A stretch of DNA of 64,000 nucleotides from VXNE01 sp963668365 (GCA_963668365.1 OY764266.1:2294001-2358000), one strand, 5' to 3'. Shown: positions 53,504-61,764, counted from the first letter of the stretch. Made by a program: numbers and translations. The notes: a model not told the origin generated them from the sequence alone.

Positions 53504-54763
53504 TCAGGCGGCGGTGTTCTCCCGGCCGATCCGCGGGAAGAGATCCCGGCGCGCCCGGTTCAGCGCCGCCGCGGCCGCCAGGTCGCTTTGCGCGTGCGCG
53601 GTCCGGTCGAGCGCCTCGAAAGTGACGCCCGGGGCGAGGTGGCGCTCGGCGTTCTCAAGCGACTTGAGCTTCTCGCAGGGGGTCATCACGTCGGCGTCGC
53701 GGTAGCGCTTGCGCACGCGGCCCTTGTCGTCGATCTCCTCGGCGGGGAAAAGGCAGGGCCGGTGATAGTTCAGGAACGGCGACAGCCAGTCCCGGTTGAA
53801 GGCGTTGACGGGTTCGGCGAAGTGCGCCGGGATGTGGGCGTGGCCGAGCCACTTGCGGACCACCGAGGCGTTCTTGCTCTCGACCAGGGCGTTGTCGTTG
53901 CTGCGCCGCGCGCGGGACTTCGTGAACTGGCCGACGTGCAGCTTGTTCAACAGGTTCGCGACCCGGTGGTTGACGTACTCGGAGCCGTTGTCGGCGTGGA
54001 ATCCCTTGACGTCGAAGGGAAACGCCTCGATCAGCGCCTCGAGCACCGGAATCAGGAAGGCTTCCGAGATCGCCGCCACCGTGCCCACGTGCTGCCACTG
54101 GGTGACCTCGTCGACGACGTTGATGTGGTACACCCCCTTGACCCCGTCCAGGTCGCCCTGATGGACCGTGTCCACCCGCACAAATCCCGGCCGGCCCCGC
54201 GGCTCGGGCCGGCGCCGGACGCCGATCGGCACGGCGACCGCGCGCGTGCGGTCCCACACCCGGCGCACGTTGCGGTAGGTGCGCGAGCGGCGCAGGTTGT
54301 ACAGGTGGCCGTTGGACAGCCCCGCCAGGCGTTCGAAGCGCGCGTCGCCGAACACCCGCCATTGCCGGCGCAGCACCGCGCGCGTGGCCGCCCCCGACAT
54401 CTGGCCCAGCTCCGCGTCGACTCGCGCCAGCAGGCGGATGTCGGCGGGCGCGTAGCGGCGCTCGAACGGCCGCCTCGGCGACCCGCCGCGCCGGTCCTCG
54501 ATCCGCCCGGTCCGGCGATGCTGCCCGATCAGGCGCGTCAGTTGCGCCCGCGACAGCCCGGTCACCTTCGCCAGATACCGCCTCACCAGCCCCTTGTCCG
54601 CCTTGCCCAGGCGGTGGTACCTCAATCTCACCAGCGTGCGGCGGACCAGCGCGTAGACCCCCGCGCGGTCGCCGCCGGCAAAGTCCACCGCCTCGCTGCC
54701 CTCCACGAAGGCGCGAACCTGTTCCAGGGTCTGAACCCGTTGCGTCTGTAGCGTCACGATCAT
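53504..54763 (-). CDS. DDE integrase-core transposase, IS copy B
   Basis: It is essentially identical to the copy A transposase with the complete DDE set. It differs near the C-terminus: ENAERHL replaces ENAGRHL, and FPRIGRE replaces FLLIGRE. One silent change lies in the middle. An active enzyme is expected. Confidence 0.88.
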   Translation of the reverse strand: MIVTLQTQRVQTLEQVRAFVEGSEAVDFAGGDRAGVYALVRRTLVRLRYHRLGKADKGLVRRYLAKVTGLSRAQLTRLIGQHRRTGRIEDRRGGSPRRPFERRYAPADIRLLARVDAELGQMSGAATRAVLRRQWRVFGDARFERLAGLSNGHLYNLRRSRTYRNVRRVWDRTRAVAVPIGVRRRPEPRGRPGFVRVDTVHQGDLDGVKGVYHINVVDEVTQWQHVGTVAAISEAFLIPVLEALIEAFPFDVKGFHADNGSEYVNHRVANLLNKLHVGQFTKSRARRSNDNALVESKNASVVRKWLGHAHIPAHFAEPVNAFNRDWLSPFLNYHRPCLFPAEEIDDKGRVRKRYRDADVMTPCEKLKSLENAERHLAPGVTFEALDRTAHAQSDLAAAAALNRARRDLFPRIGRENTAA

Positions 54764-54978
54764 CCTCCGATGATCCCCGACGCCGCTCCACAGGCTCATG
54801 CCTCGTTGGACTTACGCTTCCCCTTCAGGCTCATGTCACGTTGGACAAGGCTATCCGTAGCCGCTTTCCGCGGGAACTTGTACACTCGTTCTCGGCAGGT
54901 ACGTTCGACCTTTCAATGGAAGGGAAACACCCGAATGTCTTTCCCGGGTCCAGCGGAAGCGGGTTGCGAGGAGGTCGC

Positions 54979-55449
54979 ATGCGTTACGTGATGCTGACAG
55001 TCGCACTACTGGCCGCGGGCCTGACGCCGCTTCGGTGCGCCGCCGCCGATGGTGAAGCGAAAGAGGACGACCAGCCGCTGGATGTTGAAACGATCCTCGC
55101 CAATCCGCTGGATGAGGATGCGTATCGGGACAGCAGGCATTGTATTTCCACCAGCAGCTTCGACGCGGTTGAGATTGTTGACGAGAGCATCGTGCTGTTT
55201 CATGGACGAAGGGGCAACATCTGGCTCAATCGGCTATCCGGTCGCTGTCGCGGTCTGAGGTGGGACATGATCCCCAACTTTCAGACGCACGGAAGTCGGG
55301 TTTGCGAGCGCGACCGTTTCCGTGGCCGGTCCCGGTCGGGGTTCGACGACTCTATGAACTGCATATTGGGCAAGTTCGAGAAAATCGATGAGGGGCAGGT
55401 CGAGAGCCTGCGCGCCGCACGGGGTGTCGGTGCGGATCCCGACTCGTGA
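54979..55449 (+). CDS. Secreted DUF6491-like protein 1
   Basis: The 156-aa protein starts at ATG 54979 after GAGGAGG, with signal peptide RYVMLTVALLAAGLTPLRCAA. The mature part has RHCISTSSFDAVEIVDESIV, CRGLRWDMIPNF and SRVCERDRF, a cysteine pattern consistent with the DUF6491 family of small exported proteins. Function is unknown. It overlaps the next gene (GTGA), whose product is a paralogue. The sequence from IS copy B to the start carries no gene. Confidence 0.72.
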   Translation: MRYVMLTVALLAAGLTPLRCAAADGEAKEDDQPLDVETILANPLDEDAYRDSRHCISTSSFDAVEIVDESIVLFHGRRGNIWLNRLSGRCRGLRWDMIPNFQTHGSRVCERDRFRGRSRSGFDDSMNCILGKFEKIDEGQVESLRAARGVGADPDS

Positions 55450-55910
55450 ACCGCAGGAGACCATGGCGCTTCGCTGCCATCGTGGCCACCCTCATGCTGC
55501 ATGGGGTCTGCGCCGCCGGCGATGCGTCGGAGCAGGAGCAGGATCTGGACGCGGTCATTGCCGAGATCCTGGCGGGACCCGACGAGACCGCCTACGACGA
55601 GCCCAAGCGTTGCATCGTGGCGGGGCGTATTGATCGCACCCAGGTCCTGAGCGACCAGATGGTCGTGTTTCATTTGCGCGGCGGCAAGAAGTATGTCGTG
55701 CAGTTCGAACGCCGTTGTCCGGGACTAAGGAGGAACGGCGTTACCCGCGTGGAGCGCCGCTCCATGCGGATCTGCGCGAAGGATACGATCCAGGGACGCT
55801 ACGATGGGGGCTTCGGCGGTTCCTGGGGACCGCGGTGCGTGATCCCGCAGTTCGAACCCGTCACCGAGGAGCAGGTTGCCTTTATCGAGGAAGCGCTGAA
55901 GTCGCGCTGA
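55446..55910 (+). CDS. Secreted DUF6491-like protein 2
   Basis: The 154-aa paralogue of the preceding protein has a signal peptide (RPWRFAAIVATLMLHGVCAA), then KRCIVAGRIDRTQVLSDQMV, CPGLRRNGVTRVERRSMRIC and the same spaced cysteines. The GTG start overlaps the upstream stop by two bases, so a tandem duplication has produced a coupled pair. Function is unknown. Confidence 0.72.
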   Translation: MNRRRPWRFAAIVATLMLHGVCAAGDASEQEQDLDAVIAEILAGPDETAYDEPKRCIVAGRIDRTQVLSDQMVVFHLRGGKKYVVQFERRCPGLRRNGVTRVERRSMRICAKDTIQGRYDGGFGGSWGPRCVIPQFEPVTEEQVAFIEEALKSR

Positions 55911-55939
55911 TGGCCGGACGGAACCGGCAGCGGGTCGCC

Positions 55940-56091
55940 CTCGCGCTGCCCGTCGCGACATCGGGACTCAAGGGATTGACAACGACTTGGCGTGTCCTCG
56001 GCACAACCACCAGGTCCATGTCCTGCAGTGCGATGGCACCGAGGAGTGGCTGATCGCCGATCACCACGGCCCCGGCAAAGCCGGTGCGGTT
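55940..56091 (-). pseudogene. Clan AA (retropepsin-like) aspartic protease, C-terminal remnant
   Basis: Translated on the minus strand this gap reads NRTGFAGAVVIGDQPLLGAI, ALQDMDLVVVPRTRQ and VVVNPLSPD. That is the C-terminal end of bacterial retroviral-type aspartic proteases (LLGxxxLxxMDLVVV). The catalytic Asp-containing N-terminus is missing, so it is a relic. Confidence 0.65.
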
Positions 56092-56128
56092 GCTGAAACG
56101 AAGCCGCAACCAACATAGGGAGGACTCA

Positions 56129-57127
56129 ATGATCGCGACGCGAAACATCGGCACGACCGACATCGCCGTGACGGAACTCGGTTTCGGCGGCGCGCCGCTG
56201 GGCTTGGTGGGCGATCTCATCACCGACGACGAGGCCGCCGCTATCGTGCGCCGCGCGGTGGACGGCGGCGTGCGCTACTTCGATACCGCGCCGCTTTACG
56301 GACACGGCTTGAGCGAGAAGCGGGTCGGTCGCCTGCTGCGGCAGTTTCCCCGGGATTCGTTCGTGCTGTCGACCAAGGTCGGACGCCTGCTCGTCGCCCG
56401 GGAGCGCGGCGAGCGTGTCGCCCGTGCGCGCGACAATGAGCCTTTCGCCATACGCTATGACTACTCCTTCGATGCCGTCCGGCGCTCGATGGAAGCGAGC
56501 CTCGACCGGCTGGGCCTCGACCGCATCGACATCCTGCTCTGCCACGACATCGACGCTTGGACACACGGCGATGCGCAGCCGGGGATATTCGAAGCGGCCC
56601 GGAGGGGTGCGCTGCCTGCGTTGCGCGAGCTTCGGGAGCAGGGCGTCGTGCGCGCCATCGGGCTTGGCGTCAATGAATGGCAGGTATGCAGCCGCGTGAT
56701 GGACATGATGGACATCGATTGCTTTCTGCTCGCCGGTCGTTTCACGCTGCTCGAACAGGAACCACTGGACACGTTCCTGCCGAAGTGCGTCGAGAGGAGT
56801 GTCTCGATCATCATTGGCGGGCCTTACAACTCCGGCCTTCTCGCTACCGATGATCGTCGGCAGGCAACCTACGACTACAAGCCGGCGCCCGACCGCCTGT
56901 GGGAGAAAGCCCAGGCCATCCGGCGCATGTGCGAGGCCCATGGTGTGGACCCCCGTGCGGCGGCGTTGCAGTACCCGCTGCGCCACGCCGCAGTGGCGGC
57001 GGTGATCCCCGGGGTCCGGGCCATGGACGAGTTGGACGCCAACCTCGATCTCGTCGCGCGCGACATACCCGAGACCCTGTGGGACGATCTGGCCGAAGCG
57101 GGGCTCGCGCGAGAGGTCGTTGCATAG
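56129..57127 (+). CDS. Aldo/keto reductase, aldose-dehydrogenase type
   Basis: The 332-aa protein starts at ATG 56129 with GGGAGGA upstream. It shows YFDTAPLYGHGLSEKRVGR (catalytic Asp, Tyr), LSTKVGRL (Lys) and LLCHDIDAW (His), plus a C-terminal PGVRAMDELDANL. The family includes L-fucose and D-threo-aldose dehydrogenases. Unlike the reductase at 1584 it has no leader or Fe-S domain, so it is cytoplasmic and NAD(P)-dependent. Confidence 0.86.
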   Translation: MIATRNIGTTDIAVTELGFGGAPLGLVGDLITDDEAAAIVRRAVDGGVRYFDTAPLYGHGLSEKRVGRLLRQFPRDSFVLSTKVGRLLVARERGERVARARDNEPFAIRYDYSFDAVRRSMEASLDRLGLDRIDILLCHDIDAWTHGDAQPGIFEAARRGALPALRELREQGVVRAIGLGVNEWQVCSRVMDMMDIDCFLLAGRFTLLEQEPLDTFLPKCVERSVSIIIGGPYNSGLLATDDRRQATYDYKPAPDRLWEKAQAIRRMCEAHGVDPRAAALQYPLRHAAVAAVIPGVRAMDELDANLDLVARDIPETLWDDLAEAGLAREVVA

Positions 57128-57198
57128 CTTTCGGGCGACGACAACCACGATTGCGGATTGCGTCGCCGGATGCGGAAAGGCGCATCCGGCCAGCCAGT

Positions 57199-57606
57199 CT
57201 AAGGGGAGGACCAGAGCACGAGCTTCGTCCGCGCGGCCATATGCCTGAAGTCCTGGTCCGCAGACAACATTACCAGCCCGTGGCGAACGCAGATCTCGGC
57301 GAGCAGCGCATCGATAGTTCCTGCCTGAATGCCATGACGGCGGCAATCGTTGCGTAGTCTGGCGGCGTCGATGTAGTCCTCGCGGGCGGGGGTGATCATG
57401 GCGAGGGCTGCGAATCGTTCGATGATTCGCGCCCTCGCTCTCGGCCCGTGAAAGCCCTGCAACAACTCCTGCAAGACCACGCCGGTCGTGTAGATCATCT
57501 CGCCTCCACCGAGCGCCTCCCTTAAACGCCCGACCTCTGGTCCTTCGGGCGCAGAATCCCGCCGTAGCGCCAGTGACCACACGCTGGTATCCACAAACAG
57601 CGTCAC
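57199..57606 (-). CDS. VapC-type PIN-domain toxin (module 1)
   Basis: The 135-aa PIN ribonuclease starts at GTG with LFVDTSVWSLAL (first Asp), then VVLQELLQG (Glu), TIDALLAEI and SADQDFRHM (Asp pair), the four acidic residues binding Mg2+. Such toxins cut tRNA or rRNA. GTG 57606 overlaps the antitoxin stop (GTGA). No premature stop is seen. Confidence 0.87.
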   Translation of the reverse strand: MTLFVDTSVWSLALRRDSAPEGPEVGRLREALGGGEMIYTTGVVLQELLQGFHGPRARARIIERFAALAMITPAREDYIDAARLRNDCRRHGIQAGTIDALLAEICVRHGLVMLSADQDFRHMAARTKLVLWSSP

Positions 57607-57803
57607 CTGCGATGCCGCTCGTGCTTGTAGTCGAATTCCTCGTCCCAGTCGAGCTTGCCGAAAAGCTCCAGCATGCGTTCCTGCTCCCGCCGGGCGACGA
57701 ACTCCCGCAGGGCGCGGTTGACAGTCGCCCTTTTGGTCTTCTCGCCACCGACTTCGAGCGCCTTGTCGAGTAGCGCCGGGTCTATCGCCAGGTTCGTCGC
57801 CAT
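57603..57803 (-). CDS. VapB-type antitoxin (module 1)
   Basis: The 66-aa protein ATNLAIDPALLDKALEVGG, then KTKRATVNRALREFVARRE, is a ribbon-helix-helix-like VapB of the DUF2191 kind. It would bind the vap promoter and neutralise the PIN toxin. Upstream, the minus strand carries a TGTGTG-GCAGAC-AACACA near-palindrome next to the ATG, a possible operator. Confidence 0.85.
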   Translation of the reverse strand: MATNLAIDPALLDKALEVGGEKTKRATVNRALREFVARREQERMLELFGKLDWDEEFDYKHERHRR

Positions 57804-58140
57804 GTGTTGTCTGCCACACAATGAATCACACGCAAAGTAGTCGAAGTGGCGTGGCTTGGTCAAGCCTTCGCGGTGCCCTTCGACCGTGAGTGATGTTCGC
57901 CGCGTTTGAGTCCCGCTCCTTCCCCGCCCAGGCGCCCCAACACTCTCTCGACACGGCGACCGGGGACAAGAAATCTGTTCCGCATTGAGGGCATACAGGA
58001 GCTGCGCTATAGTCTCCGGAACCTCCCCGGAGTGCGTCATGTGGTCGTGCGCCATTATTTCCTTCGATTTGGCCTCCGTCTCGGCCGAAACCGGAATCAG
58101 GCGCTGCGCTAAGGCGAAGCAATCAGGACAGCCATAGCGG
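57804..58140. other. 337-bp divergent intergenic region without a gene
   Basis: The gap separates the vapB start from the divergent MerR-TPR gene. It has a TATAGT hexamer at about 58009 and an imperfect TCCGGA / CCCCGGA inverted pair at about 58014-58030, possible regulatory sites for the plus-strand gene. Long frames in it show no recognisable protein. Confidence 0.4.
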
Positions 58141-58998
58141 ATGGCAGAAGTGGACAACAACAGGTCGGTGGCCGGATACACCACGGGAGAAGTGGCGGGC
58201 CTGATTGGTCTCAGTCACGACCAGGTAAGGCAATACGTCAAGCGCGGCATCGTCGAACCGCAGCGAGGCGGACGGCGCGAGTACCGATTCTCGTTTCAGG
58301 ATGTCGTGCTGTTGCGCACCGCAAAGGGTTTGCTGGACGACAAGGTCCCCGCGCGCAAGGCCATTTCCGCGCTCACCAAGCTCAAGGGCAGACTGCCCAA
58401 AGCGACGCCGCTCGCCTCTCTGCGCATATTCGCCGATGGCAGGGATGTTGTGGTTCGCGCCGAGGAGGAGCTTTGGGACGCGGAATCGGGCCAAGGGCAT
58501 CTCGACTTCGGCGCGCCGGAAACGGCGGAGTCGGCGGGCGAAGTCGCGAGCATTGCGGATCGCGACACGGACGATTTCGGTGACCTGGAGGAGTTGGGCA
58601 GCCACGAGTGGTACAACCTGGGGCTCGATTACGAGGACAGCGACTTCCAGAGGGCGAAGGAAGCGTACGCTCGCGCCATCGCGCTCAACCCGACAAACGC
58701 GGACGCGCATGTCAACCTTGGCCGACTGTTCCAGTTGGAGGGCGATCTGAAACGGGCCAAGCGCCACTATCGCCTCGCGCTTGAGGCTTCGCCGGGACAC
58801 GAACTCGCGATCTACAACACGGGCACCGTGTTCGATGAACTCGACGAGTTGTCGACTGCGGCCAAGTACTACCATCGCGCGCCCGGTGTGCCGGATGCCC
58901 ATTACAACCTGGCGCGAATATTCGAGCTGCGCGGAGACGAGGTTTCGTCGCTACGCCACCTGCGGATCTATCGGCAACTGCTCGAAGAAAAGACCTGA
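58141..58998 (+). CDS. MerR-like DNA-binding domain fused to TPR repeats
   Basis: The 285-aa protein starts with a MerR-like HTH (TTGEVAGLIGLSHDQVRQYV, then FSFQDVVLLRTAKGLL) and ends with three to four tetratricopeptide units (NLGLDYEDSDFQRAKEAYAR, VNLGRLFQLEGDLKRAKRHY, YNLARIFELRGDEVSSLRHL). A disordered acidic linker joins them. The pairing suggests a regulator that responds to a protein partner. A second, larger MerR-helical protein lies at 40987. Confidence 0.8.
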   Translation: MAEVDNNRSVAGYTTGEVAGLIGLSHDQVRQYVKRGIVEPQRGGRREYRFSFQDVVLLRTAKGLLDDKVPARKAISALTKLKGRLPKATPLASLRIFADGRDVVVRAEEELWDAESGQGHLDFGAPETAESAGEVASIADRDTDDFGDLEELGSHEWYNLGLDYEDSDFQRAKEAYARAIALNPTNADAHVNLGRLFQLEGDLKRAKRHYRLALEASPGHELAIYNTGTVFDELDELSTAAKYYHRAPGVPDAHYNLARIFELRGDEVSSLRHLRIYRQLLEEKT

Positions 58999-59073
58999 CG
59001 CCTGTATCGGCACGGCGTGCACCAGCACCATGTCGAATCAGAGTAGCGCCAAGGCTGCGCCTTAGAATGGCAT

Positions 59074-59162
59074 GCAAGTGCGATCAAGGTGCAGGATTCG
59101 GGACGGGCGGGATGGGCGAAACAGACGGTTTGGGCGGGGGGTGAAAGACGGCGCAGGCGAAG
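59074..59162. repeat. Dispersed GC-rich repeat, intergenic copy
   Basis: This copy lies between the MerR-TPR gene and the vapC toxin of module 2. It matches 42484-42584 in reverse orientation over about 90 bases (GACGGGCGGGATGG, TTTGGGCGGGGG, CAAGTGCGATCAAG). No gene is seen in it. Confidence 0.75.
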
Positions 59163-59184
59163 CCTGCCGACGGGTTTCATGGCA

Positions 59185-59580
59185 CTAGCTCAGGCGTTCG
59201 ATACCCGGACAAGCATCGAAGCCGCGATCCATGCTCAGGATGCGGCTGACACCGGCATTTCGCATGATCGCAAGGTGCAACGCATCGCGTGCGGAGATGC
59301 CTTCCACTGATCCGATCAGCTCGCGCGCGGCCCGTACCTCGGACATCCCGAAACTCACGGTTTCGTCCGCAATCGCATCCAGGCTGGCGAAAGCGGCATC
59401 GATCGCATCCAGCCGACGAATGGCGGTGTATCGATGCAAGATCTCCTGGTAAACCTCGACATCGGTGACGAACCGCTCCTTGTCTTCAATCAATCGCTCG
59501 AGCAAATTCCTCACGCGATCCTTGTTTGGATGCTCCGCACCGATCAGGTACATGGGTACATTGGAGTCGATGAAGATCAT
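59185..59580 (-). CDS. PIN-domain toxin, VapC-like (module 2)
   Basis: The 131-aa PIN ribonuclease carries IFIDSNVPMYLIG (first Asp), DVEVYQEILHRY (Glu), SARDALHLAIM and SMDRGFD (Asp). It matches VapC family enzymes. The start overlaps the antitoxin stop (ATGA). It is probably a tRNA- or rRNA-cleaving toxin. Confidence 0.86.
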   Translation of the reverse strand: MIFIDSNVPMYLIGAEHPNKDRVRNLLERLIEDKERFVTDVEVYQEILHRYTAIRRLDAIDAAFASLDAIADETVSFGMSEVRAARELIGSVEGISARDALHLAIMRNAGVSRILSMDRGFDACPGIERLS

Positions 59581-59822
59581 TCGGCGAAATAGCCGCGTTC
59601 GATTTCGCGAAGCATGTCATCGATATCGGCCGTGGGGAAACGGTTCTGCGTGGCGTCCGCCAGCGCCTTCAGCTTGGTATCCATGGCCCGATGGCGGTCG
59701 AGACGATCCTTCCGCAGCGTTAGACGGACCCATTCGGCCACGGTCGTGCGGTTGTCTCGGGCCGTACGCTGGATGTCCCGATACTCGTCGTCATCAAAGA
59801 GCACTTGCAGTCGTTTAGTCAT
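59577..59822 (-). CDS. Ribbon-helix-helix antitoxin (module 2)
   Basis: The 81-aa protein TKRLQVLFDDDEYRDIQRTA, then NRTTVAEWVRLTLRKDR, is an N-terminal ribbon-helix-helix typical of antitoxins. The acidic C-terminal tail would mask the PIN toxin. An operator with repeated ACTCAT half-sites lies directly upstream. Confidence 0.82.
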   Translation of the reverse strand: MTKRLQVLFDDDEYRDIQRTARDNRTTVAEWVRLTLRKDRLDRHRAMDTKLKALADATQNRFPTADIDDMLREIERGYFAE

Positions 59823-59826
59823 GGCA

Positions 59827-59859
59827 ATGAGTCTATTTTACTCATTAAGTATGAGTCAA
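59827..59859 (-). promoter_or_regulatory. Promoter/operator of toxin-antitoxin module 2
   Basis: On the plus strand ATGAGT (59827-59832), ACTCAT (59840-59845) and ATGAGT (59851-59856) alternate as three half-sites. TTGACT on the minus strand (59859-59854) gives a -35, with ATAGAC 17 bp on as a weak -10. The half-sites overlap the promoter, as for ribbon-helix-helix autorepression. Confidence 0.65.
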
Positions 59860-59981
59860 ATGATCTGAGAAGTCAGGGTGCACGTCAGATTTGTGCTGGA
59901 TATGCGGGAGAGGCTAGAGAACAGGACATTGGCGCGGATATCTGACAGTGTTAAAGCTGTCAGTCATCACGAGGATGTCGC

Positions 59982-60404
59982 ATGTCGACCGCGCAGGATC
60001 ACCAGGTCTTGAACGAACGCCGCGAACACATCGTCCGGGAGTTGGCCGCCCTCGGCGACGTGCAATCCGGCTCACTGGCGGAGCGCTACCGCCGATGCGG
60101 AAAGCCCACCTGCCATTGCGCCACGGACGGCGGTCCCGGCCACGGCCCGAGTTGGTCGTTGACGCGCCGCGTCGACGGCAAGACGGTCACGCGCATCATC
60201 GCGCCCTCCGAAGTCCCCGAAGTGCGAGCGCGCGTGGCCGAGTGCCGGCGCCTGCGGGGACTGGCGCGGGAACTGATCGAGGTCGGCGACCGGCTCTGGG
60301 AGGCGCGCCGGGCGGGCGGTCGGCGGGAGCGCGGGGAGGCCGCGAAAAAGGGGGCTTCGCGGCGGCAGTCGCGGCGGAGAGCGCGGCCGAGGTCGAGCGG
60401 CTGA
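59982..60404 (+). CDS. ISKra4-type transposase, first frame (OrfA)
   Basis: The 140-aa OrfA begins STAQDHQVLNERREHIVREL and carries CGKPTCHCATDGGPGHGPSW, a zinc-binding module usual at the start of ISKra4-type elements. The frame ends in a basic tail after the A-rich/G-rich tract at 60345-60354. The catalytic part lies in the -1 frame, so OrfA alone is probably a by-product or regulator. Confidence 0.8.
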   Translation: MSTAQDHQVLNERREHIVRELAALGDVQSGSLAERYRRCGKPTCHCATDGGPGHGPSWSLTRRVDGKTVTRIIAPSEVPEVRARVAECRRLRGLARELIEVGDRLWEARRAGGRRERGEAAKKGASRRQSRRRARPRSSG

Positions 60405-61678
60405 TCGGCCGCGGGGTCGCCGACTTCGAGGCGGTCGAGACGGCGGCGCGGCGGCTGGCGCTCGAGGTCGTGGGAAGGGCCGTCGCCGCGCGCCTCAACG
60501 CCGACCGTTCCGACGCGGCCGGGGCGCGGCTGCCGTGCGCGTGCGGCGCGCGCGCCCGCCACGCCGGCCGTCGGCGCAAGGCCTTCGTCACCGCGCTCGG
60601 CGAGATCGTTCTTGAGCGCGCCTGGCATCACTGCGCCGACTGCGGCCGGGGCTTCAGTCCGCGCGACCGCGCGCTCGGCCTGGAGGCAACCGCGCTGTCG
60701 CCGGCGGCGCTGCGCATGACCGGCCTGGCCGCGGCCCGGGTCAGCTTCGCCGAGAGCGGCGAGCTGCTGCGCGAACTGGCCGGCCTCGACATCGACGCCA
60801 AGCTGGCGGAGCACCGAGCCGAGGCGCTCGGGCGCGAGATCGCCGCCGACGAGACGGCCGTCGTCGAGCCCGAGCCCTCCGATGCCCGCACCCTCTATCT
60901 CGGCCTCGACGGCACGGGCGTGCCGGTGCGCAAGGAAGAGGCCCGGGGCCGAAGGGGCAAGCAGCCCGACGGCTCCGCCAAGACGCGCGAGGCCAAGATC
61001 GTCGCGGTCTGGTCGGCCGAGACGCTCGACCGGGACGGCCGCCCCGCGCGCGGCCCCGGCTCCGTCACCTACAGCGGCGCCATCGAGACCGTCGCCGGCC
61101 GCGACACCGACGCCGAGCCGTCGCCGTTCGCCGCCCGCGCCCTGCGCGAGGCCGAGCGGCGATGCTTCGACGAGGCCCCGCGACGCGCGGTCCTCGGCGA
61201 CGGCGCCCTCTGGATATGGAACTGGGCGGACGAGCACGCCCCCGGCGCCATCCGGATCGTCGACATCTTCCACGCCAAGGGGCATCTGTTCGACGTCGTC
61301 AAGGCCATCCACGGAGCGGGAACCGATCTCGCCGACCGGTGGGGGAAACAACGCCGCGACGAACTCGACCAGGGCCGCGTCGGCGACATCCTCGCCGCCC
61401 TCCGCGAACATGCCGAAACCTGCGACGACGCCCGCGAGTGCGCCGACTACATCGAAAACAACCGACACCGCATGCGCTATCCGGAGTTCCGGGCCATGGG
61501 CCTTTGCGTCGCGACCGGCGTCGTCGAGGGCGGCTGCAAGAACATCGTCGCAAGCCGCCTCAAGCGCGGCGGCATGCACTGGACCGTCGCTGGCGCCAAC
61601 GCCATCATGGCACTCCGTTGCGCGATCCTCAGCAACCGCTTCGACGACTTCTGGGAGCGCCGCGCATGCCGAAAATGA
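60350..61678 (+). CDS. ISKra4-type transposase, catalytic frame (OrfB)
   Basis: The catalytic frame is -1 relative to OrfA and is reached at A-AAG-GGG (60347-60353), where both codons can re-pair after slippage. It has zinc-ribbon cysteines (CACGARARHAGRR, CADCGRGF), YLGLDGTGVPVR and DIFHAKGHLFDVV acidic residues, and the terminal GVVEGGCKNIVASRL with ERRACRK, typical of ISKra4 transposases. The start given is the slip point; it has no ATG of its own. Confidence 0.82.
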   Translation, partial: GGFAAAVAAESAAEVERLIGRGVADFEAVETAARRLALEVVGRAVAARLNADRSDAAGARLPCACGARARHAGRRRKAFVTALGEIVLERAWHHCADCGRGFSPRDRALGLEATALSPAALRMTGLAAARVSFAESGELLRELAGLDIDAKLAEHRAEALGREIAADETAVVEPEPSDARTLYLGLDGTGVPVRKEEARGRRGKQPDGSAKTREAKIVAVWSAETLDRDGRPARGPGSVTYSGAIETVAGRDTDAEPSPFAARALREAERRCFDEAPRRAVLGDGALWIWNWADEHAPGAIRIVDIFHAKGHLFDVVKAIHGAGTDLADRWGKQRRDELDQGRVGDILAALREHAETCDDARECADYIENNRHRMRYPEFRAMGLCVATGVVEGGCKNIVASRLKRGGMHWTVAGANAIMALRCAILSNRFDDFWERRACRK

Positions 61679-61764
61679 CCGTTATCCACAAATCTGACGT
61701 GCACCCGAGGAGTCAGCGTCGTCTATTCGGTCGGCGCCAGAGGGGGCGCAACCGGGAACCAGTG

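Larger units (their letters stand above)
53211..54852 (-). mobile_element. 1642-bp insertion sequence, copy B
   Basis: This copy is the same length and orientation as copy A, with a handful of base differences. Five-base duplications ATCCG flank it (53206-53210 and 54853-54857), unlike those of copy A. It lies just downstream of the M32 carboxypeptidase. Both ends and the transposase appear intact. Confidence 0.92.
59876..61706 (+). mobile_element. ISKra4-type insertion sequence
   Basis: Perfect 20-bp terminal inverted repeats (GGGTGCACGTCAGATTTGTG) lie at 59876-59895 and, inverted, at 61687-61706. The flanks GAGAAGTCA (59867-59875) and GAGGAGTCA (61707-61715) differ at one of nine bases, consistent with a 9-bp target duplication that has since mutated. 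It encodes a two-frame transposase. Confidence 0.88.

Noticed and set aside
48730..54852. Composite transposon made of the two IS copies
   Set aside because: Each copy has its own distinct 5-bp target duplication and the outermost flanks do not match, so separate insertions explain the layout.
57826..58122. Possible gene in the vapB / MerR-TPR gap
   Set aside because: Several short frames exist but none has a recognisable motif, good ribosome-binding site or hydrophobic pattern; the region looks regulatory.
42484..59162. The two inverted repeat copies as ends of a large transposon
   Set aside because: No transposase is associated with the repeat itself, the copies are diverged, and one lies within a kinase gene. 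A dispersed repeat family fits better.
59948..60349. Extended transposase frame upstream of the frameshift in the catalytic frame
   Set aside because: Its translation is a low-complexity Arg/Pro/Gly-rich shadow of OrfA, so the functional enzyme is reached by frameshifting from OrfA.
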